Below, piece by piece: positions 61,647-64,000 of a DNA stretch of 64,000 nt. The first letter of the stretch is position 1; each line of letters starts with the position of its first letter. Below the pieces are notes generated by a model that saw nothing but the letters and a program-made list of their open reading frames with translations, searched no databases and was not told the DNA's origin. The DNA is from UBA5543 sp964464965 (GTDB lineage: Bacteria; Bacteroidota; Bacteroidia; Chitinophagales; Chitinophagaceae): contig CAYXHM010000006.1 of assembly GCA_964464965.1 (NCBI GenBank), positions 124,001 through 188,000 on the forward strand. The letters run 5' to 3'. A program made the position numbers and the translations under genes.

Positions 61647-63899
61647 ATGGAGCAATTTGAAAAGTCAATTGATGAATTACAAAATAAGCAGCCGGCATGG
61701 AATGCAAAGTCTATATTTTCCAAACTAATCCAAAAAGACCAATTAGTAGGGGATCTATACTCTATTAATTACGATGAAGGAAAAGTTTTAGTACATGATT
61801 TTCACAGACAAAAGGTTGGAGGAATTCCTAGTCTTAGTTTTCTAATTGCTACCCGAATTAATCCTGAGAACGAGATCGACTATAAAGATGAAGATGCTTC
61901 TATAATTCTTTTACGGGTTATGGATGCCGCACAAATCCCACAAGATAAAGAAGCCGAAAATATAAGGATAAATACCAGCCAACGCATTAGCGGTGAGGTT
62001 GATAAAAATTGGGATGGTGAAGACTCAATGGATTTGAATACAAGGCATGTGCTCAGCTTTTCAGGGGTTTCATGTAGAATTGTTGGAACCTTTTTCCTGG
62101 AAGAGGATGAAAATAAACCTCAGGATGGGCTCAAACTAAAATTCGGAAGTGATATTTCAAACTATTACTCAAATAAAGGGTTTAAAATTTTTAAACCAAA
62201 TGCAGAAGCTCTGGAAGAAATTGTCAATTATTGCGACCCATTAAATCTTAAATCACATATAGAAAAATATGGGGAAACAGAACGTGTTAAATTAGGCTCA
62301 GTAAGATACGCCTCTACAAACAGAAAACACCAACAAGTAGACAATGTACCTGTATATATCTACCCAGCGGACCTATTATCACAGAAATCGGCCTTGTTTG
62401 GTATGACAAGAACAGGTAAGTCAAATACAACAAAAATTATAGCTAAATCTGTATTTGAGTTGCGCATTCCTGAAAAAAAAGAACATAATTCCCTTCGGAT
62501 CGGACAAATTATATTTGACCCTAACGGAGAATATGCGAATGAAAATATTCAGGACAAAGACGATAAAAACAACCCGGATGCTTTAAAAAATATATGGCGG
62601 CAAGATATGAAACTCAAAAAAGAATCAGATGGTTTGAAAGTTAAATATCAAGCAGAAAAAGATCCTGAGAAAAAAAAGGCCATATGGGATAAAATTAAGG
62701 CAATAGCAGAATCAGAAGTTGTTACTTATGGAATCCTCAAACATCCAAAAGATCCGTTTAGAAGATTGATGAAAATTAATTTTTTTGAAGAAGGTAATCT
62801 CCAAATCGGAAAGGAAATCATTGATTTTAAAATCGCAGACCAATCCGCTCAATATTTTAAGAATTTTAAACAGATTGCTTTCAATAAGCCCGTTGAAAGT
62901 GATTATGAGAATCAAAGTGAATATCAAGGACAATTAAAAAGATATCAAAGACGAGTTCTAGTTTACAGAGCGCTACTGAATAAGGCTGGCTTTACACCGC
63001 CAAAGAGAACTGTAAATATAAGTGGTAGTTTTAGTGAAGATCTGAGAACGGCAATGATAAACCACGTTGACACTAGGGCTGTTAAAAAACAAGGTCTAAT
63101 TAATGCGGCAGGTGCAACATTGGGTTTAAAGGATGTTACTTGGGATAGTTTATTTCCTGCATTTGAAGGGTTATTCCATTTTTTATCAACCGCAACTTTT
63201 AACACATTTAATCAGAATTACATAATTAATAGAGCAAATACTAATGATGACGACTCTACTGGTGAAGGCTGGGCAGAAGCAGAATTGGAAAGCTTGCTTG
63301 AAATGTTCAACTACTCTAAAGCCATAAATTTAATAGGAGGTGTTAACATTCAACACACTGTAGATGTAGGAACGGACTATGCAAATGATATCTACCAAGA
63401 TTTACTTCAAGGCAAGCTTGTAATTGTAGACCAATCCAGTGGAGAGCCGGAATTAAATAAATCCTCTGCAACCCGAATCATGTGGCACATCTTTAAAGGC
63501 AATCAAAGTGCTTTTAGAAATGGAGAAGACAATATTCCTGAAATACTGGTTTATTTAGAAGAAGCTCATAACATTTTACCTGCAGGGAACGATCTGGACC
63601 TTTCTGATATTTGGGTACGAACAGCAAAAGAAGGCTCAAAATATAGAATAGGTATGGTGTATGCTACCCAGGAGATCAGTAGTATTCAAAAGAACATTCT
63701 GAAAAACACAGCTAACTGGTTTATCAGCCATTTAAATAATACCGATGAAACGAAAGAACTTAAAAAATACTATGATTTTGCAGACTTTGAACCTTCAATT
63801 AGGCGAGCCCAGGATAAAGGTTTTCTGCGAGTGAAAACTTTAAGCAACATGTTTGTGGTTCCTGTGCAGGTTGATAAGTTTGAGATAAAAAATAAGTAA
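61647..63899 (+). CDS. HerA-type ATPase (DUF87)
   Basis: A 750-aa ATPase. An N-terminal beta-rich (HAS-barrel-like) part is followed by Walker A GMTRTGKSNTTK at about 252-263, Walker B ILVYLEEAHNIL at about 633-644, and YATQEISSIQKNILKNTANW near the end. HerA proteins are hexameric DNA translocases. In defence systems they pair with a nuclease or NADase effector; here that would be the PIN protein. Strong motif match. Confidence 0.88.
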   Translation: MEQFEKSIDELQNKQPAWNAKSIFSKLIQKDQLVGDLYSINYDEGKVLVHDFHRQKVGGIPSLSFLIATRINPENEIDYKDEDASIILLRVMDAAQIPQDKEAENIRINTSQRISGEVDKNWDGEDSMDLNTRHVLSFSGVSCRIVGTFFLEEDENKPQDGLKLKFGSDISNYYSNKGFKIFKPNAEALEEIVNYCDPLNLKSHIEKYGETERVKLGSVRYASTNRKHQQVDNVPVYIYPADLLSQKSALFGMTRTGKSNTTKIIAKSVFELRIPEKKEHNSLRIGQIIFDPNGEYANENIQDKDDKNNPDALKNIWRQDMKLKKESDGLKVKYQAEKDPEKKKAIWDKIKAIAESEVVTYGILKHPKDPFRRLMKINFFEEGNLQIGKEIIDFKIADQSAQYFKNFKQIAFNKPVESDYENQSEYQGQLKRYQRRVLVYRALLNKAGFTPPKRTVNISGSFSEDLRTAMINHVDTRAVKKQGLINAAGATLGLKDVTWDSLFPAFEGLFHFLSTATFNTFNQNYIINRANTNDDDSTGEGWAEAELESLLEMFNYSKAINLIGGVNIQHTVDVGTDYANDIYQDLLQGKLVIVDQSSGEPELNKSSATRIMWHIFKGNQSAFRNGEDNIPEILVYLEEAHNILPAGNDLDLSDIWVRTAKEGSKYRIGMVYATQEISSIQKNILKNTANWFISHLNNTDETKELKKYYDFADFEPSIRRAQDKGFLRVKTLSNMFVVPVQVDKFEIKNK

Positions 63900-63901
63900 T
63901 T

Positions 63902-64000
63902 ATGAGTGACAATAACTTTTTAAATGGCAAATCATACGAGCCACTTAGGCGATTGCTCTCTGATTCTAAAATTAGCGAACTGCAAACACAAATTAGGATT
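63902..64000 (+). CDS. Start of a further gene, cut by the window end
   Basis: The ATG at 63902, two bases after the HerA stop, opens a frame for 33 residues to the window end (MSDNNFLNGKSYEPLRRLLS). It is very probably the next gene of the same unit. Too little is visible for a family call. Confidence 0.5.
   Translation, partial: MSDNNFLNGKSYEPLRRLLSDSKISELQTQIRI

Noticed and set aside
1..64000. CRISPR arrays, rRNA and tRNA genes
   Set aside because: No regularly spaced repeats, and no tRNA cloverleaf or rRNA segments were recognised on reading; a dedicated scan could still find a tRNA I missed.
1..64000. Insertion sequences or transposases
   Set aside because: No transposase motif or paired terminal repeats around a gene were seen; the repeats at the Rhs tail are core duplicates, not IS ends.

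Overview
The window reads as a chromosome segment of a Bacteroidota bacterium, most likely of the Chitinophagaceae/Sphingobacteriaceae type. The signs are low GC, promoters of the TAnnTTTG (-7) type, very large Sec-exported Rhs/YD proteins, a CcoN/CcoO-P-type haem-copper operon with truncated haemoglobin and RIC, and a PRTRC-type mobile element of the kind found in this phylum. No rRNA, tRNA or CRISPR array was recognised. All calls come from reading the sequence and from family knowledge; no database search was run.

Region 1 (1-21.1 kb) is a secreted Rhs polymorphic-toxin locus. A lipoprotein, a 2076-aa N-terminal Rhs-like protein, a 235-aa exported protein and a 3170-aa Rhs protein lie head to tail. 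The last one ends in a tip with a HEYEH (HExxH) zinc-peptidase motif and is followed at once by a small exported candidate immunity protein. Downstream is a graveyard of displaced tips: an orphan core fused to an M91-like HEQKH peptidase with a lipoprotein partner, an internally deleted ghost of the main tip, a YwqK/MORN-type lipoprotein, two further core scraps, and a small exported protein that looks like a bacterial TIMP (tissue inhibitor of metalloproteinases). A rho-independent terminator closes the locus. A TIMP-like inhibitor beside HExxH toxin tips is the most striking observation here.

Region 2 (21.1-31 kb) holds one lone secreted protein and then a minus-strand operon for respiration and nitrosative stress: an Rrf2-type Fe-S regulator, a CcoN-like haem-copper subunit, a CcoO-CcoP fusion, two small membrane proteins, a group III truncated haemoglobin, a membrane protein, a tryptophan 2,3-dioxygenase-like haem protein, RIC/ScdA, a frameshifted PRPP-synthetase-like gene, a haemerythrin and a 2Fe-2S ferredoxin. 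A palindrome sits at the regulator promoter and its half-motif recurs before the oxidase gene.

Region 3 (31-45.2 kb) is ordinary chromosome: a ClC channel with CBS domains, a decayed ArsR-like regulator, a tandem universal stress protein beside a CPA2 antiporter, a three-gene RND efflux operon, and a membrane protein of unknown role.

Region 4 (45.2-57.3 kb) is the backbone of an integrative mobilisable or conjugative element: a structured leader, ssb, DUF932, small unknown genes, PRTRC proteins E, C, F(?), B and ThiF, a primase-like protein, a probable oriT with inverted repeats, MobC-like and MOBP-like relaxosome proteins, and a TraG/VirD4 coupling protein.

Region 5 (57.3-64 kb) is visibly AT-richer cargo that looks like anti-phage defence. 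A two-gene unit pairs a nucleoid-associated (NA37)-like protein with a multi-membrane-segment protein. A second unit has a truncated HamA/DUF1837-like nuclease lacking its ExK motif, a PIN-like nuclease, a HerA-type ATPase and a further gene cut by the window end.
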